Source: Chryseobacterium sp. 3008163 (GTDB lineage Bacteria > Bacteroidota > Bacteroidia > Flavobacteriales > Weeksellaceae). Taken from it: DNA of 64,000 bases. The stretch lies in the NCBI RefSeq assembly GCF_003669035.1, contig NZ_CP033070.1:3348001-3412000 (forward strand), written 5' to 3'. How positions within the stretch are numbered: the first letter of the stretch is position 1; each line of letters begins with the position of its first letter. Both the position numbers and the translations under genes were made by a program. Shown one piece after another: positions 18,567 through 26,398 of this stretch. The notes under the pieces are model-generated. The model did not search any database. It was not told the origin of the DNA and was given only the letters and a program-made list of their open reading frames with translations.

Positions 18567-19391
18567 TTATTTATTGTATTCTTTCAGCTCAAAATTGTTT
18601 TCTTTTTGTTTCCACTTCAACTCGTTTACTAAAAAATATTTATGATAGAAACCAATTAATACAACAATTTTTTTGTTAGGATATTTATCTTTCCATTTTA
18701 AAACATTGTCAATTATGGTTCTATTTCTTAACTCCTCAAAGTAACAATATCTTTTATATAATTCTCTAAATGAAATTGAGTCTTTAGTTGCAGTTTCAAA
18801 TTTCAATTTAGCGAATTCGTCATTTTCATCTACAATTTCTTTTAGTTTTTGATATTGGTAAAATTGCCTTTCCTTAACTAAATTTTCTGTAGAAGTCGAA
18901 TTTATTGCTTTTAACGAATTATTGTCTAATTCGTTTAGAGAGCCCGATAATTCAATAAATCTACTCCAGATTTTTTTATGTTTTTCAGATAAAATATTTA
19001 ATGAATCGAGAACGTTAATTTCATTCAATACAACATCAGGATTTTGAATTCCATTTTGTTTTCTATAATTATTTCTTCCTTCAAATTCAATTGGTCTAAA
19101 TAATGTATTCTTAAAATTGGTTCTATATTTAATAATTGCATTCCATTCATTTTCATCATAAGTATTTTTAAATGTAAAATCTGAATTGAAATTTGTCATA
19201 TCTGATTCCATAAGAATTATATCAGGTTTTAGATTTTCTAAAATTGAATAAATTGTATCCTTATTTATGTTTTTTGTAGGGAAATGTACAGTTCCAATAA
19301 TTGTCAATTCTGTTTTCTGTTTTTTATTATTTATTTGAGCATTGAAAAGTAATGAGTTTAAACAAAATGTGATAATTAATAATCTGTACAT
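18567..19391 (-). CDS. TraB/GumN-like secreted protein (cassette gene 5)
   Basis: The 274-residue product has a signal peptide (MYRLLIITFCLNSLLFNAQ). The mature protein starts with a beta strand and ELTIIGTVHFPTKNINKD, followed by LKPDIILMESD and a late KKIVVLIGFYHKYFL. This GT-VH ... MES ... G-YH pattern resembles the TraB/PrgY/GumN and ChaN/EreA-like fold, in which a histidine and glutamate sit at a putative metal or catalytic site. Function is not established for such proteins. It is one unit of the cassette array, with its stop 7 bp from att-like site 5. Confidence 0.65.
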   Translation of the reverse strand: MYRLLIITFCLNSLLFNAQINNKKQKTELTIIGTVHFPTKNINKDTIYSILENLKPDIILMESDMTNFNSDFTFKNTYDENEWNAIIKYRTNFKNTLFRPIEFEGRNNYRKQNGIQNPDVVLNEINVLDSLNILSEKHKKIWSRFIELSGSLNELDNNSLKAINSTSTENLVKERQFYQYQKLKEIVDENDEFAKLKFETATKDSISFRELYKRYCYFEELRNRTIIDNVLKWKDKYPNKKIVVLIGFYHKYFLVNELKWKQKENNFELKEYNK

Positions 19392-19442
19392 AAAAATTCG
19401 TTTTTAATATTATTGTCGTTTTAGTTTTGGATAAAATGGAAG

Positions 19443-19575
19443 GTAACGTTTGGCCGCTAACCGAAGTTGCCGATCAAAGCGGACTGAGTTTTCTCTGCCA
19501 AGATAATGTTTGTTCGTGAACTCACAACTTCCGGCTACCGAAAACTCGGCAATTTTGGTTAGCGGCGGTTAGCAG
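19443..19575 (-). repeat. attC-like site 4
   Basis: The left end TAACG (19444-19448) and right end GTTAGCAG (19568-19575) enclose nearly perfect arms. CCGCTAACCGAAGTTGCCGA (from 19454) pairs with TCGGCAATTTTGGTTAGCGG (ending 19566), with mismatches at only three of 20 positions. A 70-80 nt variable middle separates the arms. The unit's gene stop is 6 bp beyond the right end. Confidence 0.75.
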
Positions 19576-19581
19576 AAGTTG

Positions 19582-20563
19582 TTATTTTTTATTTGTCCAT
19601 TCCATAAATTCTGCGAAAATATCCATCCACATATCTTTCGATTCTTCATTATCATTGCTTGGAAGAGTTTCAAATCCGTGATCAAGATTTAAAGGTAAGA
19701 TTGTCCTTATGATGTCGTATAAATTCTGTTTTTATAATTAAAGACGATTCAATAGGAACTGCTTGATCCTTGGTTCCAATTGCAATAAATATTGGGATGT
19801 TGATTTTGAGTAAATTCTCGATTGGCGGCTCTGAAAATTCGTGCCAACGTTTGTATGTATTGTCTAACCAGAATTTATCTATTGAGGTTGGATTTTTTTC
19901 GATATCCTCAATTTGTGAATATAAACTATCCAGTTTTTTTATAGAAGTAGCTTCATCAATTTTACCTTTAGATGCTTCTTGTCTTATGGATAATGCAAAA
20001 TCATTGTATTGAGTATTTCCACTGCCTGACCAAAATCCAATATGTGTAATTTTTTTATTTACAGTGCCCAGCTTTGCAACAACATCACTTCCTTCTGAAT
20101 GTCCTAAAGCAACAATTTTTTCAGAATTTTTGATTATTTTTTTTCTAATGTGATTAATAACATTATTGTACTGCCAAACTCTATAGTCCAAAGATTCATT
20201 TTCATAATAGCATTTCGGCGGATTAAAAGTTTCATTTATTGTTGCAAAAGGAACGCATTTCTTTGATACAATTATAAAGGCGTAATTAGTCGGTATTTTG
20301 TTCAAATCAAAAGGAATTGTAGAGACCACAGAGACGGATTCTTTTTCTTTTTTTATATCAAACATTGGAACTGCTGCCGAACCTTGAATAAATAATATAA
20401 TATTTGTTTTATCTGTAATTTCATTTTGTGAGTAGATGTGATAATTTATTGTATCATTATCTTTTAATATTGTAAAATGTTTAAATCTTTTGTATTCAGA
20501 TACAGATTGTGAAAAACACAAATTTGTAATGATTATAAAGATTAAGGTGAGTGCTATTTTCAT
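19582..20563 (-). CDS. Alpha/beta-hydrolase-like secreted protein (cassette gene 4), frame interrupted
   Basis: A signal peptide (MKIALTLIFIIITNLCFSQ) leads into a hydrolase-like fold. The nucleophile elbow GHSEGSD lies near residue 155 and IPIFIAIGTKDQAVP near residue 265 supplies the acid strand. The open frame stops at 19682, but the next frame carries the missing end, LNLDHGFETLPSNDNEE to WTNKK, with the expected catalytic histidine in DHGF and a stop at 19582-19584. Removing one base in the run at 19688-19693 restores about 326 residues. The start codon lies only about 9 bp inside the neighbouring att-like site, leaving no room for a private promoter. Confidence 0.75.
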
Positions 20564-20572
20564 ACAATTTGT

Positions 20573-20705
20573 GCTAACGTTCCGCCGCTTCTCGTCAGTT
20601 GCGAAGTTCGGAACCTTTTATTTTCTGTTAAAGATAAAAATTCTTGCGAAACGTAAACGTGAACTTACTACAAAATTCGCAATTGCGAGAAACGGCTGTT
20701 AGCGG
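20573..20705 (-). repeat. attC-like site 3
   Basis: The left end CTAACG (20574-20579) and right end GTTAGCGG (20698-20705) enclose arms CCGCTTCTCGTCAGTTGCGA and TCGCAATTGCGAGAAACGG. They pair with one extra unpaired base on the left arm, the kind of extrahelical base seen in classical attC sites. The unit's gene stop lies 8 bp away. Confidence 0.75.
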
Positions 20706-20713
20706 TAGGTTTT

Positions 20714-21229
20714 TTAATCATTACCGAGTATTTGAAGAAAAATAATTTTTGTTTCTTCAATCTCAAAAACCAAATCTATTCCCATTATTCTGTAAAAACC
20801 ACCTTTAGTAACAGTTGATTCGTAAATGTTTGTTGATATTTCGGCGAATTCTTTCTCAAGTAAAGTTATAAAGTCGTTAATTGAATTTTTGATTCTACTT
20901 TTCAAATCCCTTATTGTTTCATTCTCTTTATCACTTAAAATAGATGGTTGCTGCATTACAGGTTTTACTAATTCAATTTCTAATCTTTCTTTCCAATCTT
21001 TAACTTCTGTTAATTCTACATCCCAATCATTTGGATATACTCCGAAGAGTTCATATGAATTATTCTGTATAGCGCCTTCTATATTTCCATCCGAAAAATT
21101 ATAAGCAAATAGTTTGTAATTCATTCCAATTACTGAAAAAGAATTAATAGCAGCTAAAGAAGCAAGATAGCCGTTAAGATAAACTAGTTTCGTCTGTAAA
21201 ATTTGGTCTTTTAATTCTTCGTTCAACAT
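20714..21229 (-). CDS. Uncharacterised cytoplasmic protein (cassette gene 3)
   Basis: The 171-residue protein has no signal peptide or membrane segment. It starts MLNEELKDQILQTKLVYLNG and contains an internal helical stretch (LKSRIKNSINDFITLLEKEF). I do not recognise a family. As in other integron cassettes, the gene is tightly framed: its start is 30 bp from one att-like site and its stop 8 bp from the next. Confidence 0.65.
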   Translation of the reverse strand: MLNEELKDQILQTKLVYLNGYLASLAAINSFSVIGMNYKLFAYNFSDGNIEGAIQNNSYELFGVYPNDWDVELTEVKDWKERLEIELVKPVMQQPSILSDKENETIRDLKSRIKNSINDFITLLEKEFAEISTNIYESTVTKGGFYRIMGIDLVFEIEETKIIFLQILGND

Positions 21230-21259
21230 AAATTTCTATTAGATATTCTGAAAACTTAC

Positions 21260-21383
21260 CGCTAACGTTCCGCGGCTTGGCGTAGTAGCGGCAAGTTAAA
21301 GAAAAATGTAATAAGAAATGCTGAAGTTGAGAGTATTTTCCAAGAAAGACAAACCAGCTATTGCGCCAAACGGCTGTTAGCGG
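21260..21383 (-). repeat. attC-like site 2
   Basis: The left end CGCTAACG (21260-21267) and right end GTTAGCGG (21376-21383) are complementary to each other. The arms CGGCTTGGCGTAGTAGCGG and CCAGCTATTGCGCCAAACG pair imperfectly. Total length is 124 bp. In gene orientation the crossover-type end reads GTTAGCGGTAA, which matches the attI-like candidate at 22634-22644 except for three purine transitions. Confidence 0.75.
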
Positions 21384-21395
21384 TAGTTTCCTTAA

Positions 21396-21794
21396 TTAAT
21401 CCAAAGGTTCGAAGCAATCATAATTTCTTTGACGGAATATTTTCCCATCTTTTATTTCAAAAAATTGAGCAAAATACGCTACCATTTCTTCTCCAATTTG
21501 AAGCTTTCCAATAGGAATTGATATTGTGCCTTTCCACACAGCTTCAAGAATTACAATATTCTCGAAACTATATAGTTTTTTGATTTCATATACTTCTTTC
21601 GACATTATTTTGCGACCGCGTTCAGATCCAATCTTTAAATCTTCCAGACTTCTTTTTGCAACATTTTTCGTTACTAAGTTTGGGTATTCTATTTGTTCAG
21701 CATCTTGATGATAGAATTTCTCGAAGTTATCTTCGGATTTTCTTTCTGACATCATCTTAAGAAATTCTGTTACAATTTTTTCATTTTCATTCAT
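21396..21794 (-). CDS. SnoaL/NTF2-like protein (cassette gene 2)
   Basis: I start at the ATG at 21794 (MNENEKIVTEFLKMMSE), giving 132 residues. An in-frame upstream extension would run through the att-like site. The pattern of an N-terminal helix, YHQDAEQIEYPN, then VILEAVWKGTISIPIGKL and a final beta strand with AQFFEIKDGKIFRQRNYDCF is typical of SnoaL-like/NTF2-fold polyketide-cyclase or limonene-epoxide-hydrolase relatives. These bind small hydrophobic ligands; the actual substrate is unknown. Start and stop are 30 and 12 bp from flanking att-like sites. Confidence 0.75.
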   Translation of the reverse strand: MNENEKIVTEFLKMMSERKSEDNFEKFYHQDAEQIEYPNLVTKNVAKRSLEDLKIGSERGRKIMSKEVYEIKKLYSFENIVILEAVWKGTISIPIGKLQIGEEMVAYFAQFFEIKDGKIFRQRNYDCFEPLD

Positions 21795-21824
21795 AAGTTG
21801 TATTATACTTTTGTTAGAAATTAC

Positions 21825-21958
21825 CGCTAACGGTTCGGGGCTTTGCGTTCGGACGGGAAATCGAAGCACAAAAGCCTGTATTATTACTAAAGTTTAATTG
21901 AAAAACTACTGTTGAATTTTGCACTTCAGCCCGCCTGACGCAAAACCCTTGTTGGCAG
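21825..21958 (-). repeat. attC-like site 1 (nearest the recombinase)
   Basis: The left end CGCTAACG (21825-21832) and right end GTTGGCAG (21951-21958) enclose arms GGGGCTTTGCGTTCGGACGG and CCCGCCTGACGCAAAACCC. The 134-bp site follows the LysE-family stop by 9 bp. Confidence 0.75.
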
Positions 21959-21967
21959 TAGTGTTTT

Positions 21968-22603
21968 CTATTTACGGTCAGTCAATGCTACTTTAATTCC
22001 AAGTCCAATCATTGTTAATCCACAAATTTTATTTATCCAAGTTGATACCTTTTTGTTAGTCTTCAATTTGCTAAAAATTGCAGATGCAAAAGTTGCCAAT
22101 ATCAAACACCAAATTGTTCCTGTCGCAATAAAAGTTGTCCCTAATGTAAGAAATGGCAAAATAGTATTCTTTAAAGTAGGGTCTATAAATTGAGGTAGAA
22201 ATGCGATAAAAAATAAAGCAACTTTGGGATTCAAAATATTTGTAAAAATTCCGTCTCGGTATATTTTCCAATAGTCCGCAGAACTACTTGAAATAATATT
22301 GTCTGTTTTAAGTTGCGACTTATCAGTAAGCATTTTGAAACCAATGTAAAGTAGGTAAGCAGCTCCTGCAAATTTGATAATGTTGAAGAGTAATATTGAC
22401 TTTGCAATAATTATGGAAAGTCCGAATGCGGCTAAAATTGTGTGAACAAGACTTCCTGTCCCAATACCTAAAGCTGAAACAATTCCTGCTTTTTTCCCTT
22501 GCCCAATACTTTTAGTCAAGATAAAAATTGTGTCATTACCTGGTGTCAGGTTTAATAAAATTCCTGTCAATAAAAATGTCTCAAAATGAATTATTCCTGT
22601 CAT
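21968..22603 (-). CDS. LysE/RhtB family amino-acid exporter (cassette gene 1)
   Basis: The 211-residue membrane protein has about six hydrophobic segments. It shows the RhtB/LysE N-terminal signature LNLTPGNDTIFILTKSIGQG, the GTGSLVHTILAAFG loop and NPKVALFFIAFLPQF near residue 140. Family members export amino acids, homoserine lactone or related metabolites. It is the first cassette, next to the candidate attI-like site and the candidate cassette promoter, and so the best placed for expression. Confidence 0.88.
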   Translation of the reverse strand: MTGIIHFETFLLTGILLNLTPGNDTIFILTKSIGQGKKAGIVSALGIGTGSLVHTILAAFGLSIIIAKSILLFNIIKFAGAAYLLYIGFKMLTDKSQLKTDNIISSSSADYWKIYRDGIFTNILNPKVALFFIAFLPQFIDPTLKNTILPFLTLGTTFIATGTIWCLILATFASAIFSKLKTNKKVSTWINKICGLTMIGLGIKVALTDRK

Positions 22604-22633
22604 AAAATTTGTTTGTTTAGTGTGGTTATAACA

Positions 22634-22690
22634 TTACTGTCAACATCCAAATTTACGCATTGCGCAAATACAAGATATGTATTGTTGCGC
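22634..22690 (-). promoter_or_regulatory. Candidate attI-like site with hairpin and leftward cassette promoter
   Basis: On the - strand GTTGACAGTAA (22634-22644) matches the GTTAGCGGTAA end of att-like sites 1 and 2 except for three purine transitions. Immediately beside it, TAAATTTG (22648-22655, - strand) fits the -7 consensus TAnnTTTG, with a TTG about 15 bases upstream, so a promoter would read into the cassettes. An imperfect hairpin, GCGCAAATACA against TGTATTGTTGCGC (22662-22690), overlaps the upstream part. The position between recombinase and first cassette is that of attI and Pc in integrons. Function is inferred. Confidence 0.5.
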
Positions 22691-22745
22691 TTATCCTCTT
22701 TACTATTTTAGTTAATTATCTATAAATTAGTTGATTAATTTTCTA

Positions 22746-22753
22746 TATCTTTG
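22746..22753 (+). promoter_or_regulatory. Candidate -7 element of the recombinase gene
   Basis: TATCTTTG fits TAnnTTTG and lies 17 bp before the recombinase ATG at 22771. The only TTG upstream (22731-22733) is spaced 12 bases away, shorter than usual, so the promoter may be weak. Confidence 0.45.
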
Positions 22754-22770
22754 GATAAACGCAATAAAAG

Positions 22771-23604
22771 ATGAATCAAAATCTCATAGATCAATTTGTA
22801 ACAATACTCCGTATGCAACGTTATGCTGATAGAAGTGTAAAGACTTATGCATCACATCTTACTTATTTTCTCAGACATTCTGCTAAACACAAGTCGGAAG
22901 ATATTACCGATCAACAAATAGAAAATTTTGTTGTCTGGTTGGTAGAAAAAAGAAAAGTAGGGCAATCATATCAGAAAGCGATGATTTCTACAATTACCAA
23001 GTTTTATAAAGAGATATTCCAACGCCATATTTGCCTAAAGCACCTCTATCCTAAAAGAAGGGAATATAAACTGCCAAAATTTCTCACACGAGACGAAGTT
23101 AAAAAAATATTAGATGCCACAGAAAATATTAAACATAAAGCAATTCTTATGACCATTTATTCCTGCGGTTTGAGATTGAGTGAGCTTTTGGAACTGCAAA
23201 TATCTGATATTAAAGTAAAAGAAAAGTTGCTGCTAATCCGTCAGTCAAAAGGAAATAAAGACCGCTTGATGGTTGTATCTGCCCAATTATTAAATGCTTT
23301 AAGAGATTATTATAAAATTTACCAACCAAAAAACTATCTGTTTGAAGGTAAAAGCTCAGAAAAATATTCTGAACGAAGTGTACAGCAAATTCTAAAAAAT
23401 TCTTTGAGGAAAGCAGGAATTATCACTCCGGCTTCAGTACATACTTTGAGGCATTCTTATGCTACACACTTGTTGGAAAATGGAATTGATATTAGAATCA
23501 TCAAAGATTTATTGGGTCATAGTAATATTAAAACAACTGAAATCTACACGCATATTACAGATATCAGCAAGAGTAATGCGAAAAGCCCATTGGATTATTT
23601 ATAA
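22771..23604 (+). CDS. Tyrosine recombinase, XerC/IntI-like
   Basis: This 277-residue site-specific recombinase has an N-terminal SAM-like core-binding domain (about residues 3-85) and a catalytic domain. All expected catalytic residues are visible: Arg135 in SCGLRLSEL, Lys160 in QSKGNKDR, His224 and Arg227 in HTLRHSYATHLL, His250 in LLGHSNIKTTEIYTHI and the nucleophile Tyr259. The C-terminus SPLDYL resembles the SPLD end of integron integrases. The distance from Lys160 to His224 is short, with no room for the extra helical domain that IntI uses to bind folded attC. It is divergent from the cassette array. It could be the array's integrase or an unrelated Xer-like enzyme. Confidence 0.9.
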   Translation: MNQNLIDQFVTILRMQRYADRSVKTYASHLTYFLRHSAKHKSEDITDQQIENFVVWLVEKRKVGQSYQKAMISTITKFYKEIFQRHICLKHLYPKRREYKLPKFLTRDEVKKILDATENIKHKAILMTIYSCGLRLSELLELQISDIKVKEKLLLIRQSKGNKDRLMVVSAQLLNALRDYYKIYQPKNYLFEGKSSEKYSERSVQQILKNSLRKAGIITPASVHTLRHSYATHLLENGIDIRIIKDLLGHSNIKTTEIYTHITDISKSNAKSPLDYL

Positions 23605-23717
23605 TAAGTACTAAAAAATTGTTAGAATTTTTATGATTAATTGAAAGCTCAATTTTGCAATAATTTTATAAGAAAAAGAATGAAAATTTATTTTAAAATT
23701 TTCGATAGTTAGAAACT

Positions 23718-23744
23718 AAAAAAGCGTTGAAAATCAACGCTTTT
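23718..23744 (-). terminator. Terminator downstream of tRNA-Ser
   Basis: AAAAGCGTTGA and TCAACGCTTTT pair around AAA. On the - strand the stem is followed by a T tract, so it ends the tRNA transcript; it could also stop the recombinase message. Confidence 0.8.
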
Positions 23745-23745
23745 G

Positions 23746-23832
23746 CAGAGAGGAAGGGATTCGAACCCTCGATACAGTTACCCGCATACTACCTTTCCAG
23801 GGTAGCTCCTTCAACCACTCGGACACCTCTCT
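23746..23832 (-). tRNA. tRNA-Ser (anticodon GGA)
   Basis: The 87-nt gene has acceptor arms AGAGAGG and CCTCTCT with discriminator G, a D arm (GTCCGAGTGG) and an anticodon stem CTACC/GGTAG with loop CTGGAAA giving anticodon GGA. A long variable arm typical of serine tRNAs follows, then the T arm GAGGGTTCGAATCCCT. CCA is not encoded. It lies 141 bp beyond the recombinase gene. Confidence 0.95.
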
Positions 23833-23881
23833 ATGTTTTGAAGACTGCAAAAATAGGCTATTTTATCGAATTAACAAATTC

Positions 23882-24907
23882 TTAATCTGCTAATTCACTG
23901 ATTTCGCCACAAATATTTTTCGAGAAATTATCAGCAAAACTTCCTTTGTAATTTGGGTTATCAATTAAATGCATTGCTTTTGTGATGGCACATTCAGCGG
24001 TCATATCTTTTCCGCTTATCGCCCCGATTTTAACAAAAATATTGCTGTTTTCATACTTGCCAAAGGAGATTCCGCCTGAAATACACTGACTTACCACTAC
24101 GATTTCCGTTCCGTTGCTTCTGATTTGCTGCAAAGTTTCCAAAGTTTTTTCACTGCTGAAAATTGTTCCAGAACCAAAAACTTGCAAAATCAAAACTTTC
24201 ATTTTCGGAATTTCTTTAAAATGATTCAGTTTCATTCCCGGAAAAATTCTCCAGAACAAAACATCTTCAGAAATATGTCCGTCTACATGAAATTCAGTTC
24301 GACCTTCACATCGGAACAAATTGTCTTTGTCAATTTTCAAATGAACTCCGGATTGCCCAAGAATAGGGTAGTTTGGACTTGAATATGCGTCAAAATATTC
24401 AGCAGAGTATTTCAAAGTACGGTTTCCTCTCAATAATTTATATTCAAAGTAAATTGCCACTTCCTGAATCACTGCTTCGTTTTGTTCATATAAACTTGCG
24501 TAATATAAACTAGTTAAAAGATTCTCTTTCGCATCCGTTCTTAAATCTCCAATCGGAAGTTGTGAACCGGTTAGAATCACGGGTTTCGTTAAACCTTTTA
24601 GCATAAAACTCAATGCAGAAGCCGTGTATGACATGGTGTCTGTTCCGTGAAGAATCAGAAATCCGTCATATTTTTTATAATTATCAAAGATGTAATTAGC
24701 GATAATTCTCCATTCTTCAGGTCCCATATCAGAAGAGTCCAAAGGTTTTGCAAAAGGATGTACAAAAACTTCACATTCCATGAGTTTCATTTCGGGCATT
24801 TTCTCAAAAATATTTCCGAAATCAAAGGCACGGAGACTTCCGGTTTCGTAATCTTTTTCCATACCAATGGTTCCACCGGTATAAATCAGAAGGACTTTTC
24901 GCTTCAT
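23882..24907 (-). CDS. ansA: L-asparaginase, type I (cytoplasmic)
   Basis: The enzyme hydrolyses asparagine to aspartate and ammonia. The 341-residue protein has both active-site threonine motifs, IYTGGTIGM near the N-terminus and LILHGTDTMSYTASAL near residue 90, followed by LTGSQLPIGDLRTDAKENL. It has no signal peptide, consistent with the cytoplasmic, low-affinity type I class rather than the periplasmic type II. It is divergent from the trmH-like gene at 24991, with an 83-bp shared upstream region. Confidence 0.93.
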   Translation of the reverse strand: MKRKVLLIYTGGTIGMEKDYETGSLRAFDFGNIFEKMPEMKLMECEVFVHPFAKPLDSSDMGPEEWRIIANYIFDNYKKYDGFLILHGTDTMSYTASALSFMLKGLTKPVILTGSQLPIGDLRTDAKENLLTSLYYASLYEQNEAVIQEVAIYFEYKLLRGNRTLKYSAEYFDAYSSPNYPILGQSGVHLKIDKDNLFRCEGRTEFHVDGHISEDVLFWRIFPGMKLNHFKEIPKMKVLILQVFGSGTIFSSEKTLETLQQIRSNGTEIVVVSQCISGGISFGKYENSNIFVKIGAISGKDMTAECAITKAMHLIDNPNYKGSFADNFSKNICGEISELAD

Positions 24908-24990
24908 TTTAAATTTAAATTAAAGATTTTGAGTTTCTTTTCAGGTTCAGAATTTCAAAATTACGTTAATTTGCAAAGATTTGAAAATGG

Positions 24991-25662
24991 ATGGAAGATT
25001 TAGCAAAAACTTACGAGTATTTAAAACAGTTTTTAACCGAAGAAAGATTAAGAAAAATTGAACATTTCGCTCCTGAAAGTTCAGATTTTGTACTTCCTGT
25101 TTTAGAAGATGTCTATCAGTTCAGAAATGCAGCAGCAATTGTAAGATCGGTGGAAGCTTGTGGTTTTCACAAAGTGGTTGCTTTGCAGGAAGAAAATAAT
25201 TTCGAACCCAATCTAAAAGTCACAAAAGGTGCAGACACCTGGGTTGAAGTAGAAAAACTTCCCCGAAATATGGAATCTTTTCAAAAAATCAAAGATAAAG
25301 GCTATAAAATCGTTGTCGTTTCGTTAGAAAATAATGCGAAAATGCTTCCGGAATATGAAATCACCGAGCCAATCGCTCTCGTTTTCGGAACAGAGATGGA
25401 GGGAGTTTCTCGGGAAATTCTAGATTTTGCCGATGAAACTTTGGCGATCCCGATGTATGGTTTTACAAGAAGTTTTAATGTCTCTGTCGCAGCTTCGCTT
25501 TGTATGTATGAATTGAAGCAAAAGCTGATGAAATCTGATATTGAGTATAAACTCAATGAAGAAAAATTGCTGAGAATGAAGATTCGTTGGGCGGTGAATT
25601 CTGTGAAAAGTGGTAAGCAGATTTTGGCTAAATATCTAAAAGATAATAAGATTCAATTTTAA
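24991..25662 (+). CDS. TrmH-like tRNA/rRNA 2'-O-methyltransferase (SPOUT)
   Basis: The 223-residue protein has the three SPOUT/TrmH motifs: NAAAIVRSVEACGFHKVVAL near residue 45, the AdoMet-binding VFGTEMEGVSREILDFAD, and IPMYGFTRSFNVSVAASLCMYEL near residue 165. These form the trefoil knot. The length and C-terminal basic helix fit TrmH, which methylates G18 of tRNA, although other SpoU members act on rRNA. It is convergent with rsmE, with an 8-bp gap between stops. Confidence 0.88.
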   Translation: MEDLAKTYEYLKQFLTEERLRKIEHFAPESSDFVLPVLEDVYQFRNAAAIVRSVEACGFHKVVALQEENNFEPNLKVTKGADTWVEVEKLPRNMESFQKIKDKGYKIVVVSLENNAKMLPEYEITEPIALVFGTEMEGVSREILDFADETLAIPMYGFTRSFNVSVAASLCMYELKQKLMKSDIEYKLNEEKLLRMKIRWAVNSVKSGKQILAKYLKDNKIQF

Positions 25663-25669
25663 ATTTGTC

Positions 25670-26368
25670 TTAAAAAATCATCTTATTATAATTCCAAGCA
25701 GCCACAAAAACACCTGCAGTCTCAGTTCTCAAACGTTGATTTCCGAGAGAAACAGCTTTAATTCCTTTTTCAGCTAAAAACAAAATTTCTTTATCCGAAA
25801 AATCACCTTCAGGACCAATCAGAAAAGTGTAGTTTTCTAATGTTGGAATTTCATTTAAATTAATTCTTTCTAGATTTTCGTTGCAGTGAGCCACAAAAGT
25901 AGTCTCAGAATCTACATTTTTTAGAAAGTCAGGTAATTTAATCAAATCATTAACAATCGGAAAATGAAATCTCAAGCTTTGCTTTGATGCTGCGATCGCC
26001 TGTTTTCTGATTTTATCAATATTCAGATTTTTACGCTCAGTTTTTTCAGTCTGAAGAATCGTAATCTCAGAAATTCCCATTTCTACTGCTTTTTCAACAA
26101 AAAATTCAATTCTGTCAATATTTTTTGTCGGAGCAATCGCAATATGAAGCTTTGGATTGAAATCTGGAGTTTCAGTTTTGATTTCGGCAACTTCAATTCC
26201 TGCTTTTTTGCCTTCAATAATCAATGTTCCGGAAGCTAAATTTCCTTTTCCATCGGTTACGTGAATTTCCTCGCCATCTTTCATGCGAAGAACTTTCACG
26301 ATGTGCTGCTGTTCTTCGTCGTTGATGATTGCTGTTCCGTTATTGATTTCTCCAAAAAAAAGTTTCAT
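25670..26368 (-). CDS. rsmE: 16S rRNA (uracil-1498-N3)-methyltransferase
   Basis: RsmE methylates N3 of U1498 in 16S rRNA. The 232-residue protein opens with a PUA-like RNA-binding domain (EQQHIVKVLRMKDGEEIHVTDGKG). It carries SPOUT signatures KNIDRIEFFVEKAVEMGI, LIGPEGDFSDKEI and the knot LGNQRLRTETAGVFVAAW. All are family-diagnostic. It is followed downstream on the same strand by nothing; its neighbours upstream are the 136-residue unknown and tsaD. Confidence 0.96.
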   Translation of the reverse strand: MKLFFGEINNGTAIINDEEQQHIVKVLRMKDGEEIHVTDGKGNLASGTLIIEGKKAGIEVAEIKTETPDFNPKLHIAIAPTKNIDRIEFFVEKAVEMGISEITILQTEKTERKNLNIDKIRKQAIAASKQSLRFHFPIVNDLIKLPDFLKNVDSETTFVAHCNENLERINLNEIPTLENYTFLIGPEGDFSDKEILFLAEKGIKAVSLGNQRLRTETAGVFVAAWNYNKMIF

Positions 26369-26398
26369 ATATTGATATTCAGACAGTTATTTTATTTT

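Larger units (their letters stand above)
17517..23604. mobile_element. Integron-like gene-cassette array with a divergent tyrosine recombinase
   Basis: Six single-gene units on the - strand (stops at 21968, 21396, 20714, 19582, 18567 and 17604) each end 6-12 bp from an imperfect-palindrome site. The sites span 17517-17597, 18428-18559, 19443-19575, 20573-20705, 21260-21383 and 21825-21958. All share TAACG (TACG in one) at the left end and GTTRSCRG at the right end, while their stems differ in sequence. A tyrosine recombinase gene (22771-23604) points away from the array, and a candidate attI-like site plus promoter lie between. This is the architecture of an integron. Unit sizes are roughly 570-1130 bp. 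The recombinase appears to lack the integron-integrase extra domain, so I call it integron-like. Confidence 0.75.
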
